A stretch of 64,000 nt of DNA, taken from the NCBI GenBank assembly GCA_027605045.1, contig JAQFWX010000029.1:1-64000 (forward strand), given 5' to 3'. How positions within the stretch are numbered: the first letter of the stretch is position 1; each line of letters starts with the position of its first letter. The stretch is from Phallus indusiatus. Its lineage: Eukaryota > Basidiomycota > Agaricomycetes > Phallales > Phallaceae. Shown here piece by piece: positions 35,950 to 47,787 of this stretch. Under the pieces are notes generated by a model. The model was given only the letters and a program-made list of their open reading frames with translations. It was not told where the DNA came from and did no database searches. Made by a program: the position numbers and the translations under genes.

Positions 35950-37728
35950 ATGAGCACAATAGTCGAAAAGTCACCAAGCGAAACTCCACTAGACCCCGAG
36001 TTCGAGCCTAAACTAGTCCAAAATGGGGATGATGTTATGGACGGAGGACGACAAGCGTGGGCAACTGTCATTGGAGGGTATGATCTGCAGCTGCCGACGC
36101 ATATTGTAAACTCACAGACAATCCTCGCTCTATTAGTCTACTAGTCGTTGCAACGACATTCGGTTATTCGAATAGCTTTGGCGTGTACCAAGATTTTTAT
36201 ACGCAATCTCATACTGCTTCATCCTCTGCAATTAGTTGGATTGGTTCGACACAGATCTTCTTCCTTCAGGCAATGGCTCTTCCTGCTGGAAAATTATTGG
36301 ACATGGGATACTTTCGTGCCACGACTTTTGTGGGCTCGCTTTTATATACCTTCTCGTCAGTAATTGCCGTATTCATACATGGATCATTGATATGTACTCA
36401 TCGGTCTTTTAGCCTCTTCATGCTTTCCATATCTCATCCAAACAAATATTATCAGCTGTACCTCTCCCAAGGACTCGGAATGGGGATAGGCGCAGGTCTA
36501 CTTTATGTACCATGTGTTGCTGTACAAGCACACCACTGGCGTAATCGTCGCGCCCTCGCTATGGGTATCGTGGCCACAGGTAACATAAATTTGCTCATGC
36601 TTGAAAAACTCAATTCACATCTTCGTATAGGCTCGTCCCTTGGTGGGATTATATTTCCAATCATGTTGAACCAGTTCTTCAAAGGTCATATCGGCTTTCA
36701 TTGGGGCGTACGCATATCGGCCTTCACTGTACTGGGTATGCTCATAGTGGCCAATCTACTTATGAAAGCAAAGGCCCCGAAAGCTGGACCACGTCCAAAG
36801 CCTGATCTCAAAGGGATGTTGACAGACATTCCTTATTTATTAGCAATTTTCGGGTAGGAAATAAACCCGGTGTATTCAGGATAAATCATTTGCTGAGAAA
36901 ATTTGTTCCAGGGTTTTTGTCGCTTTCTGGGGCGTTTTCTTCCCTTGTAAGCCTAGCGTATTGCTATCCTCTACGGAAATTGAAATTATTATCCAGATTT
37001 CTATCTTCAACTTTTCGCAATACTGAAAGGTGTGAATACCCAAGTGGCATTCTACACTGTATGTTGTTTTATACTATTCGGCTGCAATCACTTGAATTGG
37101 TATTTGAATAGCTCGCAATAATGAATGCCGGATCAATTCCCGGTCGAGTACTAATGGGCTTGCTCGCCGACTATATTGGGCCTTTCAATTCAGCAATCCC
37201 AGCCGTTGCTACGTGCGGCATTATGATCTTTTCTTTGTTCGGTATTAAAACTGTCGCCTCGACAGTCATATTTTCAATTATATACGGCTGGGCTTCTGGC
37301 GCATGTAAGTGTGTTAATTACTGCTTAAATCTTTCCCTTTGTGAATGTATTACAGTTGTGGCACTCTGTCCACCTGCTATTGTGGTGCTTTCCAAAGACC
37401 CAACCGAAGTCGGGTGCGATCGAACTTTATCCCTTGAACAAGAATGCATCACTAATGTTTCGTAATGATAGCATCCGTTTTGGGATTGCCTTCTTTTTCG
37501 CTTCTTTCGGGACTCTCATGGGTAATCCTGTCATCGGGGCTCTTCTTGGGGACACTTTCGCCTGGGATCGGGCGATAATCTGGAGTGGAGTATGCAAACC
37601 TAAACTGAGCACAGACTTGCTTGCTAAAATAGACTCATATTATCTAGGTCTCACTTTTAGCCGGAGTCGTATTCTTATTGTTGACTCGGGAAATCCTCGT
37701 GAGACGTAAAGGATCGCAATTGATTTGA
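35950..37728 (+). CDS. Monocarboxylate-type MFS transporter (MCT/MCH family)
   Basis: This is a 12-helix MFS transporter of the fungal monocarboxylate-porter-like group. The start ATG is at 35950. The cytoplasmic N-terminus (SPSETPLDPEFEPKL) is followed by DGGRQAWATVIGG, the usual D-G-x-x-x-W start of helix 1 in this family. Later exons give FGYSNSFGVYQDFYTQ, SSSAISWIGSTQIFFLQ, GKLLDMGYFRAT, LSQGLGMGIGAGLLYVPCVA, HHWRNRRALAMGIVATGSSLGG across an intron, and FPIMLNQFF. The second half has the RISAFTVLGMLIVANLLM helix, PYLLAIFG, NAGSIPGRVLMGLLADYIG and FGTLMGNPVIGALLG. It ends LVRRKGSQLI at 37728. About eight GT-AG introns are needed and no lesion was seen. The true substrate is unknown; most fungal members are not proven monocarboxylate carriers. 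Confidence 0.82.
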
Positions 37729-38403
37729 ACCCGGATTTCTAGGTTTGAGGCTAGCCTGTGGCACTCCTTTCCTATTATTTAATCTGTTTATATGCTTTGA
37801 AATACATCGTCGTATCATGCTATCGTGTTTACCGCGCCATCTCACCATTCATTCTTAACGGCAGTGTGAATCAGTCTTTACTTCCGCACTCCGGAAAAAA
37901 AATAAAACATCATGGGACCTTGCGCATGATTTATAAAATAACTACGTGTAGTAGTATGTACGATGATAGTTTGTACATCAGTGGAGTTGAGACCTTAAGT
38001 CGATTGAGATTAAAGTGTGCACCATTGTTGCTACTTTCAAATTGATACGGGTGAAATCAAAAACAGTCGTGTGGCCGCTGCTTCCTTGCTTCGGAGATGT
38101 GGTGATGGCTACGACGAAATTAATGTGACCTCCCGGTTTTTTCCGATTCACCGTATTTCTCGGGTATTCTTATCGTGAACTTTATGTATTCAAAAAATCG
38201 GTTGATAATGAATAAATGATCATAATCATTTTTAATATATGTACTACTACAGTCAAATATTCTCGTGGCTCGGAACGAAACTTCAGGGTTCACAAAATCC
38301 CATCGATTCTTCACTGGTCTGAAATTGACCTGTGAAAAATGATAAGGGTTAATATTATAATCGCATCACCGTCAAACCTTGATTATTTTTTGTTTTGTAT
38401 CAT
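37729..38403. other. Convergent intergenic region
   Basis: About 675 bases between the ends of the MFS transporter and the P450. A plus-strand frame at 37758-38045 and a minus-strand frame at 38120-38314 have no motif. It presumably contains two 3' UTRs. Confidence 0.4.
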
Positions 38404-40607
38404 TCATATGCAAGTAAGGCCTGGTGCACCAGCTTCTCCGCCTGTGCATTTCGCCGGAGTACGCGGCAGCGGAAGGGGCGAAGTGCTCTATTAAATTCGC
38501 GAAGATCATAAGTTCAAATGGATATTCGATTTGACGCGTAAGGCAAAATTAAGTGTACCTTGTATGCCCAACATCGAATTCCATCGGAGGCAGATATTTC
38601 TCACCGTTGTCATTCAAAGGGGAAAGAATGTTGAATAACGAAAGGGTGTGAACTATGTTCAAGAATATCGTAGTCTGGGAAAAATGATAAGCCGGGCAAA
38701 ACCTTAGATATCGTGAGCAGCTTGGGTATATGCTGATGTTGCAGATCATGAACGTGGATGCCTTACCTTCTCCCTAGCCCTACACAAAATGCAATGTAGG
38801 TCGGGTCCATCTCAGCATGGGAAGGGTCGAATCTGTCCGGGTTGAAAGTTTCCGGATCTTTGAATATAGCAGGATCATGTAGGACTGCCCTAAAATAAAT
38901 TCCTCGTGAGGCACGACAAAATAACCGGTAACCTGTCGCCACTATAGAAGATATCTTACCAGATATTCGCTATTATCCAAGAGCCCTTTGGAATGAGATA
39001 ACCTTCATACACGTCATCTTCGTCTAAACCGTGTGGAACAAGATGTGCCACGGCGTTGAAACGAAAAAGCTCCTTCACAAGACATCCAACGTAAGGTAAC
39101 ATGTCGCGATCATCAATTGTGGCAAGACGTTGGGTGCCTATTATCGCGTCTACCTCTTCCTGCGCGGCTTTCTGAATCTCTGGACGGGTAGCCATAATAT
39201 AAAAGAACATGCGCATAGTGGAAACAATCTATGTATACAATTTTGTTAAGAGCATCGCGCCGCGGAGTAAAGTGATGGTCTACGCTCACAGTGTCGATTC
39301 CAGCTATGTAGTCATAATCAGCAAAAAAATTGTGATGTATTGTTCTGTTCGTGATTGATTAATTGGGCTAACCTGCATATAAACTTCCCGCTGCGCAGAT
39401 AAGAACGTCGTTATCCTCTTCACGCCTACCTTCGCCATTAATCTCGAGTAGTCGGTCACGTACGAGGGAGGGAGCCGCGATTCCCCTTTTCTTTGTAGTT
39501 TGTAGAATAAGATAAAAATCGGGAGATAAACTGAAAAATGAGTTGACTAACCAAATCCTCTCTGACTTTGTTAAAAGGTGCTTTGACAAGATCATGAGCA
39601 ACCTTCCTGGATCTCTTTGCCCAACGCAGGAAACCAGCACCTGGTAAAAAAGACGGTACAAAGCGTACTAACACGGGTCAAAGACGAGTTAGTAAATAAA
39701 TTTAGAGGGTGAATGTTTCTTACGCCAAGGAAATGAATCAACAAGCCAGCGTCCTGGCTCAACGGCAATGGCAGTTATCCGCTGAACCTCCTCCGACATC
39801 GCGATCCAAGGATCGTTGTAGGATTTACAATCCAGTCCATAAGTGAGTTTTAAAATGATAGATCCTGCGGAGCTACTACCATTTAGTAGTTGTATGGTCT
39901 TAGATGAAGATGTCATGACATACTTTCGTATGTGCTCTGCGAAATGATCCGGATCGTCCAACAAATTCTGCATCAAACGGTAAGAACACAGAGCTTGCAT
40001 GGGCACGTATTTGGTCAGAGCCCGTTTACTCAACCAACGATGGATTAGTTGTCTAGTTTGTTTCCATTTGGGTCCGTATTTCATGAAAATGATAGCAGTT
40101 TGTTCTCGACCCACGAGTGTGCCCCCCATGACCTACACATATTTTAAAATTGTGTCAGAAACTGTTGAGAGTCGATTAATTTAAAACTTCTTTACACTAT
40201 TCGGTCTAGTGCTGTATTTAGCGGACCTCTTTTCGTAAAGTTCTGTGATAGCCTCTAAAGAATTGAGAACGACGAATTGTCTACTGAAGACTCGCATATA
40301 CACCACGGGTCCTGTACGTCACAAGAGTTTCATAGCAGGATTAAGAATGCGATACAGTTATCAAACGCACCATATAGCTGTGACCAATCTCGGTAGGTTT
40401 TGTACGGCTCTTCGCGGGGTATCTGGTGAAGATTTCCTAAGAAAAAAATGGGCTTCGGTCCTATCGTCGCTTTAGTTTGTTTTAAGGTGCTCTAAATCGT
40501 AATGTGTAAAGCATACCTGGAGGTAAACGACGACGATTCCTCTTGTTATGGGCTATGACAACTCCAATTAGAATAACTACTAATCCCAAGAGATAAGTCG
40601 AATCCAT
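38404..40607 (-). CDS. Cytochrome P450 monooxygenase
   Basis: A microsomal P450 with all expected parts. It starts at 40607 with the anchor MDSTYLLGLVVILIGVVIAH and a basic/proline hinge (RNRRRLPPG). The next exons carry PKPIFFLGNLHQIP, YRDWSQ-LYG, GPVVYMRVFSRQFVVLNS with EKRSAKYSTRP, KYGPKWKQTRQLIHRWLSK (helix C), SIILKLTYGLD, and PGRWLVDSFPW. The I-helix region is AAGSLYAG-GIDT followed by STMRMFFYIMATRPEIQKAA. Helix K is KELFRFNAVAHLVPHGL (E and R of ExxR are present), then AVLHDPAIFKDPETFNPDRF. The haem region reads VGLGRRFCPAYHF with the cysteine codon at 38696-38698. A last exon ends LRPFRCRVLRRNAQAEKLVHQA near 38404. The haem motif is atypical (V for the usual F, A for the usual G). 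The product is similar in layout to fungal CYP64-like/CYP5150-like enzymes; the substrate is unknown. Confidence 0.82.
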
Positions 40608-41975
40608 CGTTTCAGCGAAGTTTGAATTGGTGCTCGAAAGAAATTTGTCAACCCTATGGGAGATGGATTTCTGAAAGAGATAAGGCTATAAACCCCTATA
40701 AGCTGAGGCTGGTTTGTCAGACCAACCTTCAGAGCAAGAAGCTGAGATTAAATGCTAGGTGCGGAACTGGCGTTGTCTATTAACCAATTGACAAATCAAT
40801 CAGCTATGATATAAATGGAACGTTGATTTTCCAATAAACAAAATAAGAAAGAAGGGACTCATAGGGGTGCTTTAAACTCGTATGAAAATTGTTAATTGGA
40901 AATTACAATCGATCGCATCAACCGGACACCCTGCCTCGTCTCGCTCCCCGATGTGGCGTTTGTGGTGATTGGGGGGTTGAGATGAGCTCGGGGCGCTCCT
41001 TCGGCGGATTCGGACACACTGGGTAGACAAGACTTAATTATGGTGATGGTATGTATGTCTGTAATTACGTAATGATAATGCAAATGAGAATATTGAGGGG
41101 GGGATGGAGGGAAATAAAACTAAAAGATGTGTGAACAATCAGAGAGTGTATGTATCAGGTGCTCGCGCGATGATGATCGGTGGCAAGAGCAGATGAGGCT
41201 GAGCGTCCGCGAGCTCAGCAGGATATTGGTGCCGTGCCTGGCGCTTCTCCGCATGAAACATTCATTCATTTCCAATCACATCCAAACATATGGCGCGGAT
41301 GCCCCTTTTTTTCAAAATCTCGACCATTATTCTATCTCGGTATGATCAAACGCTCATTTCATTTGCTGGTATCACTATGATTGGCTGTAAGAGTGATTTC
41401 AGCTCGGCCTCAGCTACCATAATTGACCCCTGGCATGACTACGTCTTTGAACTTGGACAAGTTGAATTCGCATGCCTTCGTTTCCGAGCCGTCCAAAACG
41501 CTTGACGACGACGTGCAAAGCGACGTTATCGATCCTTCGTAATCGACTATAGTTCTCGTCATGGTGAAATCCAGTTATTATTGGATGTCCGAGAACACTA
41601 AGGTACGCATATCGTTCAATTGACATCTGAGCTCACTCTTCTGCATAACCAGATGGGATCTTTGTTCTGTCATCGTGGAAAAGGTGAGATGTGAGATGTG
41701 ACAGGATGTGATGTAAGTTTGCCTGAAGCAATGATTTACATATTGATTAATGAACGGCAATAATTTTTTGAATTCATAATAATGCCTATTTGACACCTCT
41801 ATCATCTGAACCTTTTCGAATTGTCATCGTGAATGAGGGCTCACCTCACTTTTGGAGCGCGATTTACCTGGTACCGGTTTATTACGATGTTCCAAGTATA
41901 TAATTCGTAGCAGTAATCTCCCGTGATCCATCAACCGTACTCGTCCTTTGTCCTCAGGAGTCAGGATTCATACCC
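40608..41975. promoter_or_regulatory. Divergent intergenic region, P450 and DUF6533 gene
   Basis: Nearly 1.4 kb between divergent starts. It should hold both promoters. Short open frames (for example 41127-41345 plus, 41414-41626 minus) are without motifs. A gatgtgag-type short tandem repeat occurs near 41688-41712. Nothing more specific was seen. Confidence 0.4.
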
Positions 41976-43752
41976 ATGCTATTGTCCACGACAACTGCCG
42001 CAACACCATTAACAATTACCAAAGGAGAAGCAATCCTTCTGATAACGGCAGGAAATGCCGCCAGATATTTGTCTAGTAATCTGTTTCATATTCAACCTTG
42101 GAGTACTACATACCTTACATGACCTTTTCTTCTAATCCTACCAGTCGCGGGAACGGTCGTACTTTTATATGATCACCTCCTCCTCTTTGATCATGAGGTG
42201 CGTCTAAAAATTCCTCCTTTGCTCTCTATAGTAATCTTGAAATGTAGCGTCGTCTAATTTGGAGTGCCCAATGGACGCGATGGAAGGCTGCATTTCTTCT
42301 GAATCGATACATCGTCCCAATCTGTCTAATAGCCATGGCATATCGTAATGTACCACCTCCTTCTCGAGACTATTAAATCTTAATATCATGTTAGAATTAA
42401 GCACGATATCTTCAGAAACATATACGGTTACGGTGAGTTCCGGTGGCGACGTTCCATGTAGCTTTCCTCATTTTTTAATTTTACTCAGACGTAAGGATCC
42501 CCTTCCGGCGTTCTTTTTACAGTTGTTCCCAAACTCATTAATTACAGTTGCAAAGTAATGGTAGCCATCGTGAGCCTTGTCTCAGTTATAAGTCTTGGAG
42601 TAGTCAATTGTATGGATATTGAACCCTCTCGCATTGCCGCCATCCACCACGAGTTATTTCTGATTTTTTCCCTCAGTCTTCGTGTTCCATCGCATTTATG
42701 CAATATGGGGTTATAACAAACGGCTTCCTCAACTTCTGATTCTACCCTATGTATGTGTATATGCAACAGCTGTGGCTCTCACAGTCTATGGTGAGTCTTG
42801 TCCCAGCAACTAGTGCCGTTAATTTCCGTCTTAGTTTCATGAAAAGTCCTATTTCACGAATTCCTTCGTACGTCATGGACACTGGATAATTCTTATGCCT
42901 AAATGTTTATAAATACAGGTTTTACCAGCTACCTTGGTCCCCCGTTCAACGAGTGCGTTCTTGAGGTCAGACCTACGCAATTGGTTATAGCCTGGTCACT
43001 TCTGGTCTGTTGTAGCCTCGTCGAACATCCCTTGTTATTTTTTTTAAAAAAATGTTGTTCTCAGGTCGTCCTCGATGTCTATCTAGTCGTATTAGCAGGA
43101 TGGAATGCCCTCGATCGCCCTAGAGAAACCAACACAGTCTTAGTCAGACAGCTTTTCAATGATGGTTTGGGATATTTTGTGGTGTGTCTCTAACCTCAGA
43201 TCTTGTCAACCTTATTTTCCTTAGTTTGATCTTTCAGATAAGTTTGAGTACGTGATTGGCAATGGATGTATATCTGGCAATATGCATTCACGCACTGACG
43301 GGAAACTTGAATGACAGCTCTTCGTATGTTCAACATTATCGTAATCGCCAAACTAAATGTAGGGCCTCAACTTTAAAATGATCTCCAGTACACTGACACT
43401 GTTCAAATATCATCCAGCTCGCCTATGCAGCCTTATCCACAGTGTACGCAATCTCTCCTGGCACTGGTATCATGATCACCCCTATTTTTTTACATATGTA
43501 ATTCCACTATACAGGGCATGCTGGAGCTTAATTACCGCCACAGTGAATCGGGTAATTCTGATAGGCACGGACATCGTCTGGCACGCCTCTCAACAGAACT
43601 CGACCTATCAACTCAATCTCATTGATACGCCGTTTACCGCAGTTAACCCTAATATCAAAACCGCCACGAATTACGATGAAAATTCTACAGCAGTTGAAGG
43701 AAATGGCCCGCGCATCGTCATAAACAGTCAGACAGTCAAGCACACAGACTAA
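41976..43752 (+). CDS. DUF6533 domain membrane protein, divergent plus-strand member
   Basis: The first exon (41976-42075) and second (42145-42197) join to give NAARYLSIAGTVVLLYDHLLLFDHE, the canonical DUF6533 start. The third exon encodes RLIWSAQWTRWKAAFLLNRY, the second DUF6533 half. Later segments read FHRIYAIWGYNKRLPQLLIL with a helix PYVCVYATAVALTVY, GFTSYLGPPFNEC, a TQLVIAWSLLVCCSLVE-like helix, and VVLDVYLVVLAGWNALDRP followed by LVRQLFNDGLGYFV, all in the order found in this protein family. The C-terminal exon ends at 43752 with a hydrophilic tail (INSQTVKHTD). Exon borders between 42350 and 42690 and between 43180 and 43450 could not be settled. It is far more diverged than the five minus-strand relatives. 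Function unknown. Confidence 0.65.
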
Positions 43753-44020
43753 TATATAGGTAGCAATTAGATATATCAAAACCCCACCGTTTCTCTCCAT
43801 GATGTTAGAATGAACGTTGAGAAATTGACAAAAATTATAATTATTTATTACACGTGTATACGTATATCAATATTACCGTCACAAAGGCTATGCCTGAATG
43901 CTTGATAAATAACGTCATCTACAGAATAAAAAATCCCTTTTATGGTATGTCCACCCCAAATCAATAAGATATCGGAGTCTAGATCTTACAATCAATAGCA
44001 CGCTCCCGACCTTACAACAA

Positions 44021-45482
44021 CTACGACTCCTCAACAACAGTTTCATCCAGCTCTCTAATAATTAACACATTGACCGCAGGTGTATTGTCGAGATATACTG
44101 TTTGTTGTCTCGTAAGAACCAAAAAACCAAAAAAAAAATTGCGCAAGATTCTGAAATGGCTTACCATGGTGTCCCGCCCCTTTGATGATTACGGTTTTAG
44201 CATGTCTGTTGCCCGCGGCTCTAAGGTTTTCTACAGATTGAGCACCACCTTCCGGATCCATCCAATCATGATCGCCGTAAACGAATGTAATGGGTATTTG
44301 GTTGAGGACGGATATTCTGTCCACGAGCGGCATACGAGCGTGAGCTCCGAATGATAGGATGTGGGCTGCGCAAAGTCAATTTAGTTGGAACGAGTGCTTT
44401 GGAATTGGATATGGTAACGTACAAATAGAATATTCTCCTTATCCTTTTGCTAGAGTGGTGTTGAGCATATAGCCATTCATGTTTCGAGTTTCTTCCTCTG
44501 TTATATGGGTGAACCGACGAGACGAGTACTTTCAAAAGATGAATAAACTACACGGATAAAAGAAAAAAAGAGAACTCTCTTACTTTTCGTACTAACAACG
44601 GTCCCCAGAACAAAGTATACCGAACAACCTGGAACGGACTCCACCCATCTTCCCAAAGGTGCATCAGAAGATGCCCTAAACCACTTTCTCTCCTTTTGTC
44701 GGCTTTCTGTTGTGTTCTAATACGAGACAGAATGGATCTTCTAGCAGGCTGAATAGCATCCTCTCCCTCAACTTCGCCGGCATTGGGTGTTGGGTCCATT
44801 TCCTTCGACGGAACAGTGGTATTTGTATCATGCGGTACACCAGCGGGTGATAACAGGACAAGCCGTTCAACACGAGCAGGGTGCTTGATATCATATACAA
44901 CACTTAGATAAGCCCCTAACGAGTGTCCAACGAGTGTCATGCGCTCGATTCCCATCTTCTGACGCCACTCCTCTAACGAGTCGATAAAGAAACCTTCAGC
45001 AGCTGCCACTCGTCCGGGTATATCGTCCTTCTTGGACTTGATTTTGAAAGGAACACGATCAGACCGGCCCATGCCTAGCCAATTGAGTGCGTAAATTGGT
45101 GTATGTCTCCATCCGACCCAATCGCCCAGGGCGGAGAAGTTTTGGAAAAAGAACTCAAGGCCTGCACCGTACCCATGTAAAAGGACTGCAGGAGGGGTTT
45201 GGCTTGTTCGATTTGTTGGAAGTATTGAGAATGTGTTGATATAGTGCGATGGCTTGGACAGTTGTATGAAGGATGATTGACCTGTGACTGGAGGTGCTGG
45301 GTCGGGTAAAGGTGCACCTTTGGGCAGATAGAAAGATAACGGTCTGTTTTAGGGAATGGTTAATCAAGAGTGCAAATACATTTGAAAGAAAAAACAAGCT
45401 ACCTTAGAAGTCGCTCTTCACTAGACGCAGATTCTTTCTCACCCACCGCCCACCAACTGCGGAAACTCTCATGAAGAGTCAT
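44021..45482 (-). CDS. Alpha/beta hydrolase of the ABHD4/ABHD5 (CLD1-like) family
   Basis: Relatives include yeast Cld1 (mitochondrial cardiolipin phospholipase) and mammalian ABHD4/5 (N-acylphospholipid hydrolase; lipolysis co-activator). The start is at 45482 (MTLHESFRSWWAVGEKES). After one intron come FYLPKGAPLPDPAPPV and PPAVLLHGYGAGLEFFFQNF (HG oxyanion segment). Then follow YALNWLGMGRSDRVPF, SLEEWRQKMGIERMTLVGHS and LGAYLSVVYDIKHP (GxSxG nucleophile elbow), and VERLVLLSPAGVP. An acidic insert is followed by WEDGWSPFQVVRYTLFWGP, TEEETRNMNGYMLNTTLAKG, and PITFVYGDHDWMDPEGG (acid residue). A final intron joins GAGHH to VYLDNTPAV, giving the H-x4-D motif typical of this family. The stop is at 44021. 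All catalytic residues are present. A broken partial duplicate lies at 32291-32815. Confidence 0.85.
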
Positions 45483-45841
45483 GGGAATTGCCCGAGCAGG
45501 TGGAAGCTCTGAAAGGACTTACATAGGTGGAAGGGTAGTCATTCTGGGGAGACACCGAGGAAAAAAGAGACGAGGAAACTGTTGCGAACGACGGAGACAA
45601 AAGAAAGATGGACGAGATATTTTTCAATTTTTTCTAGATTTCATTGAATTTACACGATTTTCGACAAGTTTTTTGCTTATGTAACACAGGCGCTTATTTA
45701 GGCGCCCGACCCCCATATTTTTGTTTCCATTTGGGCAATTTTTGAGCTCTCTAGAGCCAAAATAAAATAAAAATCATGACAAAATTCAATATTTTCACTC
45801 AGTCATATAGCAATATGTGGATTAGTTCATAAACCAGTTCA

Positions 45842-46350
45842 TGTCAGGGCTACTCAGCTCAGACTAGAGGGAGGGGATCCTAAGATAAGGCTCCACACGG
45901 GTTTTGGTCGTGGGTACCCTCGCGACCCTTTAGCCAATCAGAATGCAGGATTTCATGGGTCAAGGGCAAAATCCTGCATTCTGATTGGCTAGAGGGTCCC
46001 AAGGATACCGAAGGATAAAACCCGTGTGGAGCCCTATCCTAAGAGAACAAGCTTAGGGACCCTCACTCTAGGCACAGCTACTATATACATACATAAAACA
46101 ACAACACGGCATGCGGCTCCAACACAGCTAAGTGCCAGGCACTTGAACCAAACCTAAGCGACGTGATGTCACAGGCATCATGCCAGGTACGAGCGCACAA
46201 CACGCGTGAGTAGAGAAAGTAAAATAGAGACAGAACAAATAGATGGAAGATGAATATAAAATATGGAAAGGATAAATGAAATAGGAATAAAGTAATGCCG
46301 ATGATAATAAATAAGGAAAAATGAGAGGTGGTGGTGTCGCGCACCAAAAT
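45842..46350 (+). mobile_element. LTR family A remnant with a hairpin MITE inside
   Basis: It begins tgtcagggctactcagctca and follows the family-A consensus seen at 47351-47747 and in the gypsy LTRs through agaacaagcttagggaccct and the tatatac box. Its 3' end has diverged (no ccctgaca terminus is seen; the sequence reads gtcgcgcacc at about 46340), so the right border is approximate and no target duplication was found. The 147-bp hairpin element at 45888-46034 interrupts it. Confidence 0.6.
45888..46034. mobile_element. Foldback MITE, 147 bp
   Basis: The two arms (left starting aggctccacacgggtttt, right ending aaaacccgtgtggagccc) are inverted copies along almost the entire length; both contain agccaatcagaatgcaggat. 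It is flanked on both sides by TA (45886-45887 and 46035-46036) and lies in an LTR family-A copy where the related copies lack it. It has no coding capacity. A TA duplication suggests mobilisation by a Tc1/mariner-type transposase. Confidence 0.75.
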
Positions 46351-46582
46351 CTTCCTAATTGGGGAAGGTTCCTTTTTTTGTTCAAAGCGGAGTTCTAATC
46401 ATCCAGAAATCCCATATCGACAACATCACAGCCTCAAAAGTTCAAAACATAAAAATGACTACGTTCACATTCCATTACTCTTCATCAATATCCTTACCAA
46501 TCCCAAATTCCCCCACTGGATCACCAGTCCCATCTGATAATGATTCTATACCTCCATTTCGCTTTTCACCTTCTAGTCCCAG

Positions 46583-47279
46583 TGTCACGCCCGGCGTGCC
46601 CCGAAAACCCTTCCGGGGTCTTACGTAACCTGCACTCTGAGTTCCCAGGTTTTGAATAAGTACGCACTCCGTACTTATCTCAGTATTCCTCCCGTACTCC
46701 ATGCACAGCCCTCCGATCCGATCATTTTCAAATAACAGCATACCCGTCCGACATTTCAATTTACCAGGACTCACCTGCCCCGGACTCTGCCTAAATATCC
46801 GTCCTGGATACAACCATTCCTTTTTTATTCCTTTCCCCTTTTTAAATAGTATTTCCGTACCCATGTATTTAAACCCCAGCTTTATAGCTGGGAATCCTCA
46901 GTCAGAATATAGTATTAGTCTTCCGTTCTTCTCTTCTATCTGTTCCGCCTCTGTTCTTATCCGTACTCTGCGTACTCTGTCTCGTACTTAGTTGCGGACT
47001 TGTGCGTAGTTTAAGTCTAAGTCGTCGTTAGACGTCTAGGACATCTGAAGTCCATCGTCGTACTAGACGTCGGACTTGTGCGTACTTGATACGTACGTCT
47101 CTCGTTCTCTGAAATCGAGGGATATCTGAAGTTGGGCGAGTGGGCGCAGCATATAAGCTGAAGCCAAGTCCCTCACACCCGTACTCTCCGTACTTTCTTT
47201 ATTCTATCTATATCCGCACGCACGTGTTTCGTACTAGACCGGACCTTGCCGGGATAGACGCGGAACACGGTGCCTGACA
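46583..47279 (+). mobile_element. Solo LTR, family D
   Basis: 697 bp beginning tgtcacgcccggcgtgcccc and ending ggtgcctgaca, flanked by a perfect 5-bp target duplication cccag (46578-46582 and 47280-47284). It has the TG...CA ends of a retroviral-type LTR and no internal genes, so it is a recombination product of a once complete element. No other copy of this family is in the window. Orientation is arbitrary. Confidence 0.85.
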
Positions 47280-47350
47280 CCCAGAACATACGATCTGGAT
47301 CTCAATATGACTTTGTATACTTATAGTTCCCAGTATGCAAGTCTCGACAT

Positions 47351-47747
47351 TGTTAGGGCTACTCAGCTCACACTAGAGGGAGGGGATCCTAAGTACTATA
47401 TTGGGCAAGGACTATACTACTTACCTAGAGGGAGGGGATCCTAAGAGAACAAGCTTAGGGACCCTCACTCTAGGTACAGCTACTATATACATAAAACGAC
47501 GACGCGGCGTGCGGCCCTGACACAGCTAAGTGCCAGGCGCCCAAGCCGAGCCTAAGCGACGTGATGTCACGGGCATCACGCCGTGTACGAGCGCGCAACG
47601 CGCGCGAGTAGAGAAGGTGAAATATGGACGGAGAGAATAAACGGAAGGTAGAGGTAATGCACGGGAAATATAAATAGGATAGAAATAGATATATACCGAT
47701 GGTAATAAACAAGGAAAAATGAGGGGACGCGGTAGCGTACCCTGACA
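47351..47747 (+). mobile_element. Solo LTR, family A
   Basis: 397 bp, tgttagggctactcagctca to gtaccctgaca, flanked by perfect 5-bp duplications gacat (47346-47350 and 47748-47752). It is clearly the same family as the LTRs of the complete gypsy element at 50360-57878, including the internal duplicated ggaggggatcctaag motif and the tatatac box. Confidence 0.88.
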
Positions 47748-47787
47748 GACATCGACTCAGAAACATACTTGCCGAAGAAGCCTTCAC

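Noticed and set aside
46475..46864. 129-codon minus-strand frame starting in an LTR
   Set aside because: It straddles the border of solo LTR D and the older frame, so it is an artefact of the insertion.
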